In this document: in pieces, positions 1 through 8,129 of the stretch
Layout of the letters: each line of letters opens with the position of its first letter
Numbering within the stretch: position 1 is the stretch's first letter
Program-made: the position numbers and the translations under genes
Source of the DNA: Verrucomicrobiota bacterium
GTDB lineage: Bacteria > Verrucomicrobiota > Verrucomicrobiia > Limisphaerales > JADLHS01
Direction: 5' to 3'
DNA: 64,000 nt
Assembly (NCBI GenBank): GCA_029573725.1
Contig: JAKQDQ010000178.1
Span: forward strand, 248,001-312,000
Notes under the pieces: model-generated
Told to the model about the DNA's origin: nothing
Seen by the model: only the letters and a program-made list of their open reading frames with translations
The model's database searches: none

Positions 1-219
1 TTGGAGTTGCGCCCGCTGAGCTACACGTGGTTGAAAAAATTGCTGCAGGACAACCCCGCTGCGCTGCGGCACACCCTTGTGCGCGGTGGCGCCGGTGCGG
101 GCGACCGGGAGGAGCAACTGGTACTCACCGCCAACACCGCGGAATTGCAACAGTTCATTCGCCTGCATCTGGCAACGACCAACGCCTGGGGCCCACCCAT
201 CTGCCTGAAAAAACCGTGA
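1..219 (+). CDS. C-terminal end of an unidentified protein (5' truncated)
   Basis: The reading frame is open from the first base of the window and stops with TGA at 217-219, giving 72 residues. The TTG at position 1 could be read as a start but nothing supports it, so the gene most likely begins outside the window. The visible part is rich in Leu and Ala, contains a short glycine-rich stretch (VRGGAGAGDREEQ) and looks like an alpha/beta fold with an amphipathic helix near the end. I do not recognise the family. It lies 88 bp upstream of the heptose adenylyltransferase on the same strand, so it may be the preceding gene of that operon. Confidence 0.5.
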   Translation: MELRPLSYTWLKKLLQDNPAALRHTLVRGGAGAGDREEQLVLTANTAELQQFIRLHLATTNAWGPPICLKKP

Positions 220-307
220 TGCGCCCGGTTGGGAAGCAGCGCTTAACGCGAGACTCGCAGCATCAAAAGCGTTGCCAGAATGCAACCGTCCGGAGCAAGA
301 TGACCGT

Positions 308-793
308 GTGCATTTCCGGGACAAACTGATCGCGTGGGCGGATTTGCCGCAATGGCGGGAAGCGTTGCGGCAGCTCCGGCAAACCTTGGTGGTGACGAAT
401 GGTTGCTTTGATCTGCTGCACCTCGGACACGTCACTTATCTGGAAAGCGCGCGCAATCTCGGACACGCCTTGTTGGTGGGCGTGAATGGCGATGCTTCGG
501 TGCGCCAGCTTAAAGGCCCAAGCCGCCCGCTGCACACGGAGGTGGATCGCGCCTTGGTGCTGGCCGCGCTGGAAAGCGTCAGCGCCGTCTGCATTTTTCA
601 AGAGAAGGAGGCGACACGGTTCCTCTCCGCCGCCCAACCGGACCTTTATGTGAAAGGTGGCGACTACACCCTGGACACCCTGAACCAGGAGGAACGGCGC
701 GTGGTGGAAGCGGCGGGGGGCCGGATCCAGGTGTTGCCCGTGGTGGCGGGCAAATCCACCACCGCGTTGCTGGAGAAAATTGCGCGACTGTAA
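308..793 (+). CDS. rfaE2: D-glycero-beta-D-manno-heptose 1-phosphate adenylyltransferase (RfaE2/HldE C-terminal type)
   Basis: This cytidylyltransferase-fold enzyme transfers AMP from ATP to heptose 1-phosphate, giving the ADP-heptose needed for the LPS inner core. The signature is TNGCFDLLHLGH (residues 30-41), with the HxGH nucleotidyl-transfer motif at 38-41, followed by LVGVNGDASVRQLKGPSRP and the conserved KGGDY further on. At about 161 residues it is a stand-alone adenylyltransferase, not the fused HldE kinase-adenylyltransferase. I chose the GTG at 308, which has GGAG at 292-295. A TTG at 272 would add 12 residues that do not fit the family. Its presence implies a Gram-negative outer membrane with heptose in its glycans. 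Confidence 0.85.
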   Translation: MHFRDKLIAWADLPQWREALRQLRQTLVVTNGCFDLLHLGHVTYLESARNLGHALLVGVNGDASVRQLKGPSRPLHTEVDRALVLAALESVSAVCIFQEKEATRFLSAAQPDLYVKGGDYTLDTLNQEERRVVEAAGGRIQVLPVVAGKSTTALLEKIARL

Positions 794-849
794 TTGACGG
801 TCGCCGTGAAACGATGGAAACAATTTTGCCGCGGGATTACTCTTGAACC

Positions 850-1665
850 ATGAAATTTGCCATCTGCAACGAGATTTATCAGCACTGGCAGCTGGAGGAC
901 ATTTTCGCCCACGCCCGCAAGGTGGGCTACGCCGCGGTGGAGATCGCGCCGTTTACGCTGGCGGACTCGGTTCTTGATCTCTCCGCCACGGAACGGCAAC
1001 GCATCCGCGCGCTGGCGGCGCAATACCAAATGGAAATCGCCGGTTTGCACTGGCTGTTGGTGCGACCCGAAGGGCTGTATCTCAATCATCCCGAGGCGGC
1101 GCTTCGAACGAAAACCGCCAATTACTTTGTCGCCCTGGTGGATTGTTGCGCCGACCTCGGCGGGAAGGTGCTGGTGGTAGGGTCTCCCCAGCAGCGAAAC
1201 ATTCTGCCCGGAATTTCCGCCGACCAAGCCCGCGAATGGGCGGCCGCCACTTTTCGCGACGCCGTGAAGCGGGCGGAAGATCGCCAGGTGACGATCTGCT
1301 TCGAGCCGTTGTCGCCGGCGGAAACCAATTTCATCAATACCGCCGCCGCGGCGATCGAGTTTGTGCGACCGTTTCAATCGGACGCGTTCAAAATCATTCT
1401 TGATGTCAAGGCGATGTGTTCCGAGGCGAAACCCATTCCGCAAATCATCCGCGAAAGCTGGCCGCACTTTGCCCATTTTCATGCGAACGACCGGAACCTC
1501 AAGGGCCCGGGATTCGGGGCGGTGGATTTCCAGCCGATTGCCGCCGCGCTGCGCGAAGTGGGTTACACCGGTTACGTCTCCGTGGAAGTTTTCAATTTCG
1601 AGGAGGGGCCGGAAACCATCGCCAGCAAGAGCTTCGCCTGTCTGCACCGCGCATTCGGCACGTAG
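850..1665 (+). CDS. Sugar phosphate isomerase/epimerase, xylose-isomerase-like TIM barrel
   Basis: A 271-residue AP_endonuc_2/xylose-isomerase-like TIM barrel. Candidate metal ligands fall where the family has them: Glu in CFEPLS, Asp in IILDVKAM, His in HFHAND and Glu in VEVFNF near the C terminus. No signal peptide is visible, so it is cytoplasmic. The family covers hexulose and inosose epimerases and isomerases, and the substrate cannot be read from the sequence. It follows the heptose adenylyltransferase by 56 bp on the same strand, so a role in sugar metabolism is reasonable but not proven. It ends 21 bp before the stop of a convergent lipoprotein gene. Confidence 0.8.
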   Translation: MKFAICNEIYQHWQLEDIFAHARKVGYAAVEIAPFTLADSVLDLSATERQRIRALAAQYQMEIAGLHWLLVRPEGLYLNHPEAALRTKTANYFVALVDCCADLGGKVLVVGSPQQRNILPGISADQAREWAAATFRDAVKRAEDRQVTICFEPLSPAETNFINTAAAAIEFVRPFQSDAFKIILDVKAMCSEAKPIPQIIRESWPHFAHFHANDRNLKGPGFGAVDFQPIAAALREVGYTGYVSVEVFNFEEGPETIASKSFACLHRAFGT

Positions 1666-1686
1666 TCCCCCGCCCTCCGGCCGCGC

Positions 1687-2055
1687 CTACCGCACCGCCG
1701 CCACGACCACGGCGTTGTTGGTTTTGCGCAGGGTGATTTGCAACGGCGCATTGGTCTTCGACAAATTAAAACCGGTCGGCACGCGCACGAACCGCAAATG
1801 ATAGGTGCTCGATCCGCCGCGCCGGCTCCAGACCACCACCGAGCTGTTCGCCCCCAGTTGGACGGTGTAGATTTGTTTAATTCCGTTCAACGGCACGAAG
1901 GAAATCGTGCATTCCGCCGCGCCGGACGCCTCCAGAGTTTTCGCGCCGCCCGCCAGCGTCTCCGCCAGATGTACGCCATCGTCGCTCAACCACGAGCAGC
2001 CTGAACCCAGGAAGGCCATTCCCGCAATGCTGATGAGCAGCCATATTCTTTTCAT
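1687..2055 (-). CDS. Small predicted lipoprotein, function unknown
   Basis: This 122-residue protein has a type II signal peptide: a Lys/Arg start (MKRIW), a hydrophobic stretch and a lipobox ending LGSGC at Cys20. The mature part is beta-rich and resembles a small single domain (GIKQIYTVQLGANSSVVVWSRRGGSSTYHLRFVRVP). I do not recognise the family. The gene is convergent with the TIM-barrel gene and divergent from yebC, sharing a 168-bp intergenic region with the latter. Confidence 0.65.
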   Translation of the reverse strand: MKRIWLLISIAGMAFLGSGCSWLSDDGVHLAETLAGGAKTLEASGAAECTISFVPLNGIKQIYTVQLGANSSVVVWSRRGGSSTYHLRFVRVPTGFNLSKTNAPLQITLRKTNNAVVVAAVR

Positions 2056-2223
2056 GACCGCACCTTACGCGGCGGCCTGGGCGCTGGCGAATTGATAAAA
2101 CAATCGCCGCATTGATTCCATCGATGCCGCCCACCCGTTCCCGGACCCTGACCGCCGCGCACCGCGCAAATTCGGCCAAGCGTGTTCTTGTCGCTCCGGG
2201 AGGCTTTCGCTAGGTTTTTGGGC

Positions 2224-2955
2224 ATGGGACGTCAATGGTTGCATGCCAAACGTTTGGTTGCCGGACTCAAGAAGGGCCGGACAACCAGTAAACTGGTGCG
2301 GGAAATTTCCGTCGCCGCCAAGATGGGCGGCCCGGATCCCACCATGAACGCCCGCCTGTTCACCGCCGTGGAAAAGGCGAAGAAAGAGAGCGTGACGAAG
2401 GATGCGATCCAGCGCGCCATCAACAAGGGCGCGGGCATCGGCGATGAACACCTCGTCATGGAACACGTCGTGTTCGAGGGCAAAGCGCCTCATCACGTCC
2501 CGGTGATCGTCGAAGTTTACACCGACAATGTGAACCGCACCGCGCCTGAAATCCGGGTGCTGTTCAAGAAAGGCCAGCTGGGCACCGCCGGCGCCAACAA
2601 ATTTTTGTTTGACCACGTCGGCCTGGTGGAAGCGCATCATCCCGATGCCCACACCGACGCCGAGGCCGCGGCCATCGAGGCCGGCGCCAACGAGGTTGAA
2701 CCGCTCACGCACGAGCAGAATGATGACATTCCAGCCGGGGCGGCGGGGGCCAAGTTCATTTGCGAACGCACCGCCGTGGCCGAAGTCGCCCGGTGGCTGA
2801 CCGCCCATGGCTGGACCGTGGTGACCAGCGAACTGGGCTATGTGCCCAAGCAATTCCCCGAACTCACCGAGGAACAGAAGGCCGAAACCGGCGAGTTTCT
2901 GCAAGCATTGGAAGACCACCACGACGTCCATCGCGTCTGGGCGGCGATCAAATGA
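2224..2955 (+). CDS. yebC: YebC/PmpR (TACO1) family regulatory protein
   Basis: The protein has the YebC architecture, about 243 residues long. Its basic N terminus (GRQWLHAKRLVAGLKKGRTT) departs somewhat from the usual GHSKW..IKH.K opening. The conserved segments NARLFTAVEKAKKESVTKDAIQRAINKG, an acidic middle domain (VEVYTDNVNRTAPEIR, FKKGQLG) and the C-terminal TSELGYVPK are all present. The family acts in transcriptional or translational control, including relief of ribosome stalling. The ATG at 2224 matches the family start; an upstream in-frame GTG at 2182 would add 14 unrelated residues. The stop overlaps the next start as ATGA, suggesting translational coupling. Confidence 0.88.
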   Translation: MGRQWLHAKRLVAGLKKGRTTSKLVREISVAAKMGGPDPTMNARLFTAVEKAKKESVTKDAIQRAINKGAGIGDEHLVMEHVVFEGKAPHHVPVIVEVYTDNVNRTAPEIRVLFKKGQLGTAGANKFLFDHVGLVEAHHPDAHTDAEAAAIEAGANEVEPLTHEQNDDIPAGAAGAKFICERTAVAEVARWLTAHGWTVVTSELGYVPKQFPELTEEQKAETGEFLQALEDHHDVHRVWAAIK

Positions 2956-3773
2956 CGCGCGCCTGTCTCTGCGGCCTGTTGCTTTTGACGGTTGTCCTGC
3001 GGGGCGCGGCCCAGTTGGACGGCCCAGCCTCGACCGGGGTCAGCGCCTCCCTGATCCGCTTGTTTGGGACGAACCAGAATTTCACCGCGCAGGCCGAGGT
3101 CCAAGTGCTGGACCGGGCCAACCAGGAATTGATGGGCGTGCCCATGCGCCTGATGCGGGCCGGCAACAAAATTCGGGTGGAAGTGGACATGACCCGGATG
3201 CGGCACCGGCTGCGCCCCGACGCCGTCGCGCAGATGAAGCCGTTGGGACTGGATCAAACCGTCAGCATCATCCGTCCTGAAACACGCACCAATCTGGTGT
3301 ATTTCCCCAAGTTGCGAGCCTGTCTGCAATTGCAGATGCCCGCCAACGAAGCGGAGGCCTTTCTGAAGCGCGCGCGGGTGGAGCGCCAGACCCTCGGACG
3401 GGAAAAAATGCAAGGCTACCCATGCCTCAAACAACGCGTGACCATCACCGATGCGGCGGGGCAAAAATCGGAGGCGACGGTCTGGGTCGCGTCCACGCTG
3501 CGCGATTTTCCCGTCTGCGTCGCCACCCGCGAAAAGGAGGGGTTGGTCACGATGCGCTTTCGGCAGGTGAATTTTGATCCCGTGGCCGCCGCGCAGTTTG
3601 AACCGCCGGCCGGATTTGTCACGTTCACCGATTTGCAGGCGCTGATTGCCGGCCCGGGCATGAAATACCTGCTGGCCCAGGGCACAGGATGGAAATCACC
3701 CCCCTCCGCCCGATCCCGTACCACGCCATCAACTTCCCGTGTCACCCCAATGACCCGGGGCAAAAAAAATTAA
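2952..3773 (+). CDS. Exported LolA/DUF4412-like protein
   Basis: A 273-residue protein with a signal peptide (MTRACLCGLLLLTVVLRGAAQ) and a beta-rich mature region. The pattern MRLMRAGNKIRVEVDMTRM ... QTVSIIRPETRTNLVYFPKLRACLQLQM ... VRFRQVNF-type ending is what one sees in DUF4412 or LolA-like outer-membrane/periplasmic proteins: a stain-like half-barrel that reports on a polymer or lipid. The last 30 residues are low-complexity Ser/Thr/Arg/Pro, of doubtful relevance. Its start overlaps the yebC stop by 4 bp. The assignment is by pattern, not by a specific motif, and the role is unknown. Confidence 0.55.
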   Translation: MTRACLCGLLLLTVVLRGAAQLDGPASTGVSASLIRLFGTNQNFTAQAEVQVLDRANQELMGVPMRLMRAGNKIRVEVDMTRMRHRLRPDAVAQMKPLGLDQTVSIIRPETRTNLVYFPKLRACLQLQMPANEAEAFLKRARVERQTLGREKMQGYPCLKQRVTITDAAGQKSEATVWVASTLRDFPVCVATREKEGLVTMRFRQVNFDPVAAAQFEPPAGFVTFTDLQALIAGPGMKYLLAQGTGWKSPPSARSRTTPSTSRVTPMTRGKKN

Positions 3774-3774
3774 A

Positions 3775-4245
3775 TCAGGGCGCTGGTTTGCGCCGGTAGC
3801 GCAAAATTTTGAATTCGGGGGTGTCACGGATTTCTTCGGCCAGTTCGAAGTCCTCTTCAAACCTGGGAAAGAACGCGTCACCCGGGACCGCGCGTTTCAC
3901 CAGCGTGAGCAACAACTCCGAACACAGCGGCAACGCCCGGGCATAAACTTCCGCCCCGCCGCAAATGAAGACCTGCCGATCCGTGACCAGCGGGGCTAGC
4001 GCATCCAGGTCCCGGATGGTTTTGACCTCCGGATGCGACCACCCGGAGCGGCTCAGCACAATGGTTTCCCGCCGCGGCAACGGTTTGCCGATGGATTCAA
4101 ACGTCTTCCGGCCCATCACGAGGATGTGCCCGGTCGTAGTCGCCTTGAACCATTGGAAATCCCCGGGCAAATGCCAGGGAATTTGATTGCCGCTGCCGAT
4201 GACGCGATTCAGCGCCATCGCCGCGATGGCTGTGAAATTCTGCAC
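3775..4245 (-). CDS. folA: Dihydrofolate reductase
   Basis: NADPH-dependent reduction of dihydrofolate to tetrahydrofolate. The 156-residue length is normal. Conserved elements in order: AIAAMALNRVIGSGNQIPWHLPGD with the catalytic acid Asp29, a Thr-rich helix, VMGRKTFESIG (cofactor-binding region), IVLSR, and FICGGAEVYARALP. The gene reads in the same direction as the large secreted-protein gene upstream, but a strong terminator-like hairpin at 4314-4337 separates them, so it probably has its own promoter. Convergent with the LolA-like gene, with one base between the stops. Confidence 0.93.
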   Translation of the reverse strand: MQNFTAIAAMALNRVIGSGNQIPWHLPGDFQWFKATTTGHILVMGRKTFESIGKPLPRRETIVLSRSGWSHPEVKTIRDLDALAPLVTDRQVFICGGAEVYARALPLCSELLLTLVKRAVPGDAFFPRFEEDFELAEEIRDTPEFKILRYRRKPAP

Positions 4246-4279
4246 CCAACCATGCTGGGCGCATCAGCGTGCTGCGTCA

Positions 4280-4307
4280 ATGCCGCCGCCAACCGCGGCG
4301 GCGGCAT
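4280..4307. repeat. Stable GC-rich inverted repeat between folA and the secreted-protein gene
   Basis: Perfect 11-bp arms (ATGCCGCCGCC at 4280-4290 and GGCGGCGGCAT at 4297-4307) around a 6-base loop. It sits 35 bp upstream of the folA start on the minus strand and directly beyond the second hairpin at 4314-4337. It may reinforce termination of the upstream gene or fold in the folA leader. Confidence 0.55.
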
Positions 4308-4313
4308 GAGAAA

Positions 4314-4337
4314 GAGACCGGGCACCAGCCCGGTCTC
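4314..4337 (-). terminator. Probable intrinsic terminator of the large secreted-protein gene
   Basis: Perfect 10-bp arms GAGACCGGGC (4314-4323) and GCCCGGTCTC (4328-4337) with a 4-base loop, 28 bp beyond the stop of the minus-strand gene. In the minus direction it is followed by the pyrimidine run TTTCTC, short for a U-tract but consistent with termination. Confidence 0.6.
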
Positions 4338-4365
4338 CTGCAGATCCAATGGCGCGCGCGCGAGA

Positions 4366-7300
4366 TTACCTCCGGGCGCGATAGAACCGGGCGCCGCCGG
4401 TTGCCGGGGTGGTGTACGGCGATGTTGCCCCGGTCACGTCCGTGTAGGTGCCATTGACGGTCGTGGCGCTTTGCAGGATCCCCTCGAAGGTGATCACCAC
4501 ATCGGCACCGGCTCTGGCGATCGAGAGTGCCGGCGGCAGTTGGACCGTGACTGCGCGATACGCCATGATCGAGCCGGGAGTGTTGATGTCATTGATGAGC
4601 GTGTGGGTACCCTGCATGGCCAGCGTCTCGGCGGTGACATTGGCCCATTCGAAGCCGGCGCCGCCACCGCCCTGCTCGTAGAGCACATGAATCGGGTAGA
4701 GCCCGTCCTGTGGTGCAACAAAGTCGAAGTTCACCCAGCTCATGCCCTTGCCGTAGTCGGCGATGCCGATCTCCAGATGGGCATCCCGACCAATCGTGGC
4801 CACCAGGCCGGGCTGGGCCCAGACATCCTGTTCCTCGCCGCCAAACCCATTCACACAAAGGACGGGAATGGTGACCGGAGTGTCAGGGGTGTTGCCGCCC
4901 AAGACGTAGGGCAGGCCGTATTGGGCATCATTGATCACCACACACGCAATCGCCCCCATGGCCTGGGCCTGGGCCGCATATTCCCGGTCAAGGCAATTGT
5001 TGTTGTTGATCGCCGCGATTTTCCCGGTGAGATCCGTGGCCGGAAGCGGACAGCCCGCCGCGGCACTGAAATACACGACCGGCGCGGAGATCGGCACCAC
5101 GGGCAAGGAAGCCCCGAAACTGCTGTTGTTGGTCGAGGTCACCACGGCGGCCACGTCGCGATCAATCCCCGGGCCGGTGACATGGAGCACCTGCCGCGTG
5201 ATTCCAATGCCTTGAGTGACGCGAAAACCGTCATCACTGTTGATGCTCATGCGGTAGTAACCGGCGGTCAAGGGCAGCCAGCCCTCGATCCAGGCCGCGA
5301 AATTGTCATTTCGGGCGGTTGCGCCGGGTATGCCGGGGTTGAGCCGGTCATACATGAAATCACCGGCCGAGCCCGTGGCGTTAAAGTCCATCACGTCGTT
5401 GTAGAACCACTTGTTGTCCTCATCCGCCGGCACACCGGAATACCATCCCGCGACATCGGCGGTATTGGTGCCGTAGTACGGGAAGTAAAGGCCGCCAATC
5501 AACGCATCCATGGCATCCATCTGGTTGGGAAGTCCGTCATTCTGGCCCGGACGCGCAATGTCCGGGTCCATCTGCGCGACCGTGATGGTGAACCCGGGTT
5601 TTTCGGTGTCGGCCGCCGCGAGTGGCACACTCAACCCGGGGTTCAAAGTTGTGTACGGCGCCACGGTGAAGCTCCAGTTGTTGGACCGCGAAGTGCCGCC
5701 CATATCACTCCAGATCAGCGTGGCTGTATGCCCGCCGGCGGACATCAAATTCGCGGCGGAAAAACCTGCGGCCACCGTGGTGACCGCGCCCGCTTTGCTG
5801 ATGACCGGATTCACCGAAACACCATCCAGCAACAGTTGAATGCTCCCCTGGTTCACCGCACTCGCACCATCCGTGATCTGCGCTGCAAGCTTGTCGGCGC
5901 GGCAGCCCGTCGCTTGCGTATGCGGATAGAGATGGGAAACGTAGGCCGGAAGCGTGGGGCCCAGATAATAGGCGGCGACGCCGGTGGTGTTCGTTGCATC
6001 CGGATCATTGATGAGATATTTCACGCCATCCTTGATGGTGAACCATTCCAGGTTCGCGCCATTGCCCGTTCCCTCACCGGCGCCGTTTTCCCAGACCAGG
6101 CGCACGGGATAGATGCCGGCGTTGGTGACCGCAATGTTGAAGGCGACGTCACTCGCGCCTTTGCCCCCGTTGTAAAATCCGAGCCAGTTGGCAAAGCGAT
6201 CTATCGGATTTCTGCCTTCACTCACCAGGAAGCCGTCATCGCTGTTGACCACCATGGTGTAATAACCGGCGGCGTCGAACTTGAGGAACGTCAGCAGTTC
6301 AATCGCGGTGCTGCCTGTCATGCCGTTGGGGCCAGGAAGCCCCGGGAAGTGCGCATCCGGATAGCCGTTGCCGGTGTTGAAACTACCCGCGTCCCCATAG
6401 CCGTCACTGGCCGGGAAGACGTTGAAGTTGATCACGCCCTCGTAGTTGATGTAGCCGTTGTTGGTTGCGCTGGTTAAATCGGCCTCGTTATTGCCGTGCA
6501 AGCCCAGCAACTGTTCCTCCAACCAATAGAGCTGGTTCGGCTGGCCCGGCGACTGCCAGGGACGGATGCGGTAGCCGGGCTTGCCGGTGTCCACCCCGGT
6601 GACGGCGTCTGCGGCCGGAATGACAGCGAACGTCGGGGCGGTGAAAGGACGCTCGGCAGTGATCAAATTGCCGTTGCCATCTTTGCAGGTGAATTCCAGT
6701 GTGTAGGCGCCACCCGAAGTGAGCAAGGCGGGGAACCCGTGATACGCAAAGGTGGTGGTGGCCCCCGTCTTCGTGGCGGTGATCGGCGTGACGGGCACCC
6801 CGTTCAGTAGGGCTGTGGCGTCGGCCGTGGACGGGTCAACCACGCTCGCCCCGGAATCGGCGACATCCAGGGTAAAGCCATCGTGCTTGCCCACTGCGAA
6901 ACCCGCTTGCGCCAGGGTTGCGGCCACCGTCGTGATGGCAATATTGTCCACATCCTGATTTTGCCACGATCCGCCCGTGCGCCCTGCGAACACCAAGCGG
7001 CCGGGACTCGGATAGTAGGTCGTCTGGTAATCGGTCAGGATTTGTGTGCCCTTCCACCAAACATTGAGCTTGCCATCCGCCCCGAGCTGCACCTTCAGGT
7101 GCGCCCAGTGCAAATTATCGGTGCTCCCGCTGCCGTCGTAGGGGCCGGTTTGAATGGACGTGGGATCCGTCCAAGTGCTGGGATTGCGGGTGGGACACGC
7201 GTACTGTCGCACCAGGAGTCCATCCACCCGGACGGTCACCGCCGCCACATCCGGACCAATGTTCTGGTCCACAACCCCGCACAATGAGCCTGGCGTTCCC

Positions 7301-7761
7301 CCACTGTCCCAGGCATCAAACCCGATGCTGATTCCGGTCTGTGTTCCTTCCTCGGGAAGGTTGGCTTCACAGTTTTGTCCGGTCGCAAAATCGCCACCAG
7401 TAAGCACCGGATCGTTGGCCCGACAATAATTTACGCTGAAGCCGTCCGCCGGACTTTCCGTGCCGTTACCGATGCGCAAATCGCACTCAAACGTGAAAGC
7501 CTGGACAACGGCGCCGGCGTCAAAATCCGAGAAAATAACCCGGGTTTGTTGACTAAGACCATCGGTGATCTTCAAAAACCCGTCCGCGCTGTTGGTGGCC
7601 GCCCCAACACCACCGGAGGGATTCCAGTAGCCGCTGCCGGTAATCGTCATCAAACCCTCGCCCGAAGGATCCGTATTGAAATCAAACGCATACGTTCCCG
7701 CCCATGTCGAACCAGCACACAGCAGGCCGGCCACGATACTTGCGCATATCTTTGTTTTCAT
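4366..7761 (-). CDS. Large secreted multidomain protein with PA14-like and PA domains
   Basis: 1131 residues, starting at the ATG at 7759-7761 because MKTKICASIVAGLLCAGSTWAG is a clear signal peptide; the frame stays open 44 codons further upstream without similarity. The N-terminal third resembles a concanavalin/LamG-like lectin jelly roll (VQAFTFECDLRIGNGTESPADGFSVNY). Two copies follow of a unit made of an Ig-like segment (LLNGVPVTPI.., LLDGVSVNPV..) plus a PA14-like segment (AGYYTMVVNSDDGF and AGYYRMSINSDDGF). The second copy carries an inserted protease-associated (PA) domain around GKIAAINNNNCLDREYAAQAQAMGA. The C terminus (LSIARAGADVVITFEG.LQSATT...FYRARR) is a short domain shared with other secreted proteins of this lineage, probably a surface-sorting or carbohydrate-related module. 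Function unknown; glycan binding is plausible. Confidence 0.75.
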   Translation of the reverse strand: MKTKICASIVAGLLCAGSTWAGTYAFDFNTDPSGEGLMTITGSGYWNPSGGVGAATNSADGFLKITDGLSQQTRVIFSDFDAGAVVQAFTFECDLRIGNGTESPADGFSVNYCRANDPVLTGGDFATGQNCEANLPEEGTQTGISIGFDAWDSGGTPGSLCGVVDQNIGPDVAAVTVRVDGLLVRQYACPTRNPSTWTDPTSIQTGPYDGSGSTDNLHWAHLKVQLGADGKLNVWWKGTQILTDYQTTYYPSPGRLVFAGRTGGSWQNQDVDNIAITTVAATLAQAGFAVGKHDGFTLDVADSGASVVDPSTADATALLNGVPVTPITATKTGATTTFAYHGFPALLTSGGAYTLEFTCKDGNGNLITAERPFTAPTFAVIPAADAVTGVDTGKPGYRIRPWQSPGQPNQLYWLEEQLLGLHGNNEADLTSATNNGYINYEGVINFNVFPASDGYGDAGSFNTGNGYPDAHFPGLPGPNGMTGSTAIELLTFLKFDAAGYYTMVVNSDDGFLVSEGRNPIDRFANWLGFYNGGKGASDVAFNIAVTNAGIYPVRLVWENGAGEGTGNGANLEWFTIKDGVKYLINDPDATNTTGVAAYYLGPTLPAYVSHLYPHTQATGCRADKLAAQITDGASAVNQGSIQLLLDGVSVNPVISKAGAVTTVAAGFSAANLMSAGGHTATLIWSDMGGTSRSNNWSFTVAPYTTLNPGLSVPLAAADTEKPGFTITVAQMDPDIARPGQNDGLPNQMDAMDALIGGLYFPYYGTNTADVAGWYSGVPADEDNKWFYNDVMDFNATGSAGDFMYDRLNPGIPGATARNDNFAAWIEGWLPLTAGYYRMSINSDDGFRVTQGIGITRQVLHVTGPGIDRDVAAVVTSTNNSSFGASLPVVPISAPVVYFSAAAGCPLPATDLTGKIAAINNNNCLDREYAAQAQAMGAIACVVINDAQYGLPYVLGGNTPDTPVTIPVLCVNGFGGEEQDVWAQPGLVATIGRDAHLEIGIADYGKGMSWVNFDFVAPQDGLYPIHVLYEQGGGGAGFEWANVTAETLAMQGTHTLINDINTPGSIMAYRAVTVQLPPALSIARAGADVVITFEGILQSATTVNGTYTDVTGATSPYTTPATGGARFYRARR

Positions 7762-8129
7762 TTCTGGTTGGTTTTTGCCTTGTTTTGGTTTCTGAATGGT
7801 CAGGACTTCGCTCTGACGAGCCGCCCGCCACGCCTCTCCCAACCCAACACCCCGGCGAGTCCGACTGGATGTACCTTCCAGCGCGCGACACACGCATCGG
7901 TCGGGTCAGGCATTGCTCCGATTAAAGCCAACCCCAAGTTGTTTTGCAAGAAAATTTCAGCGACACGGAGCGCGCCGGGAGGATTCCCGCCCTGCCCACC
8001 CGCCCGGGTTGCGGGACGTGGAACGCCACCACCAGAAGACTTCGGGATGCCGGCGTCCAAGGTGTTGAGCGTGGAGATGAACTCACGCCAGGAATCGCTC
8101 TCCGACGGCATCGGCCAAGTGCGGATTTC
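7762..8129. other. 368-bp non-coding interval
   Basis: It lies between the start of the secreted-protein gene and the stop of the epimerase gene, both on the minus strand, and should hold the promoter of the secreted-protein gene. I see no convincing -35/-10 pair. Around 7960-8010 the minus strand translates as GRAGILPARS, a string I associate with dispersed intergenic repeats of Planctomycetota and Verrucomicrobiota, so part of the interval may be such a repeat. No other gene is supported. Confidence 0.4.

Noticed and set aside
4033-6477. An 814-codon plus-strand open frame
   Set aside because: It is antisense to the large secreted-protein gene, has low-complexity Arg/Gly/His composition and no signal or motif; the minus-strand protein has a signal peptide and recognisable domains.
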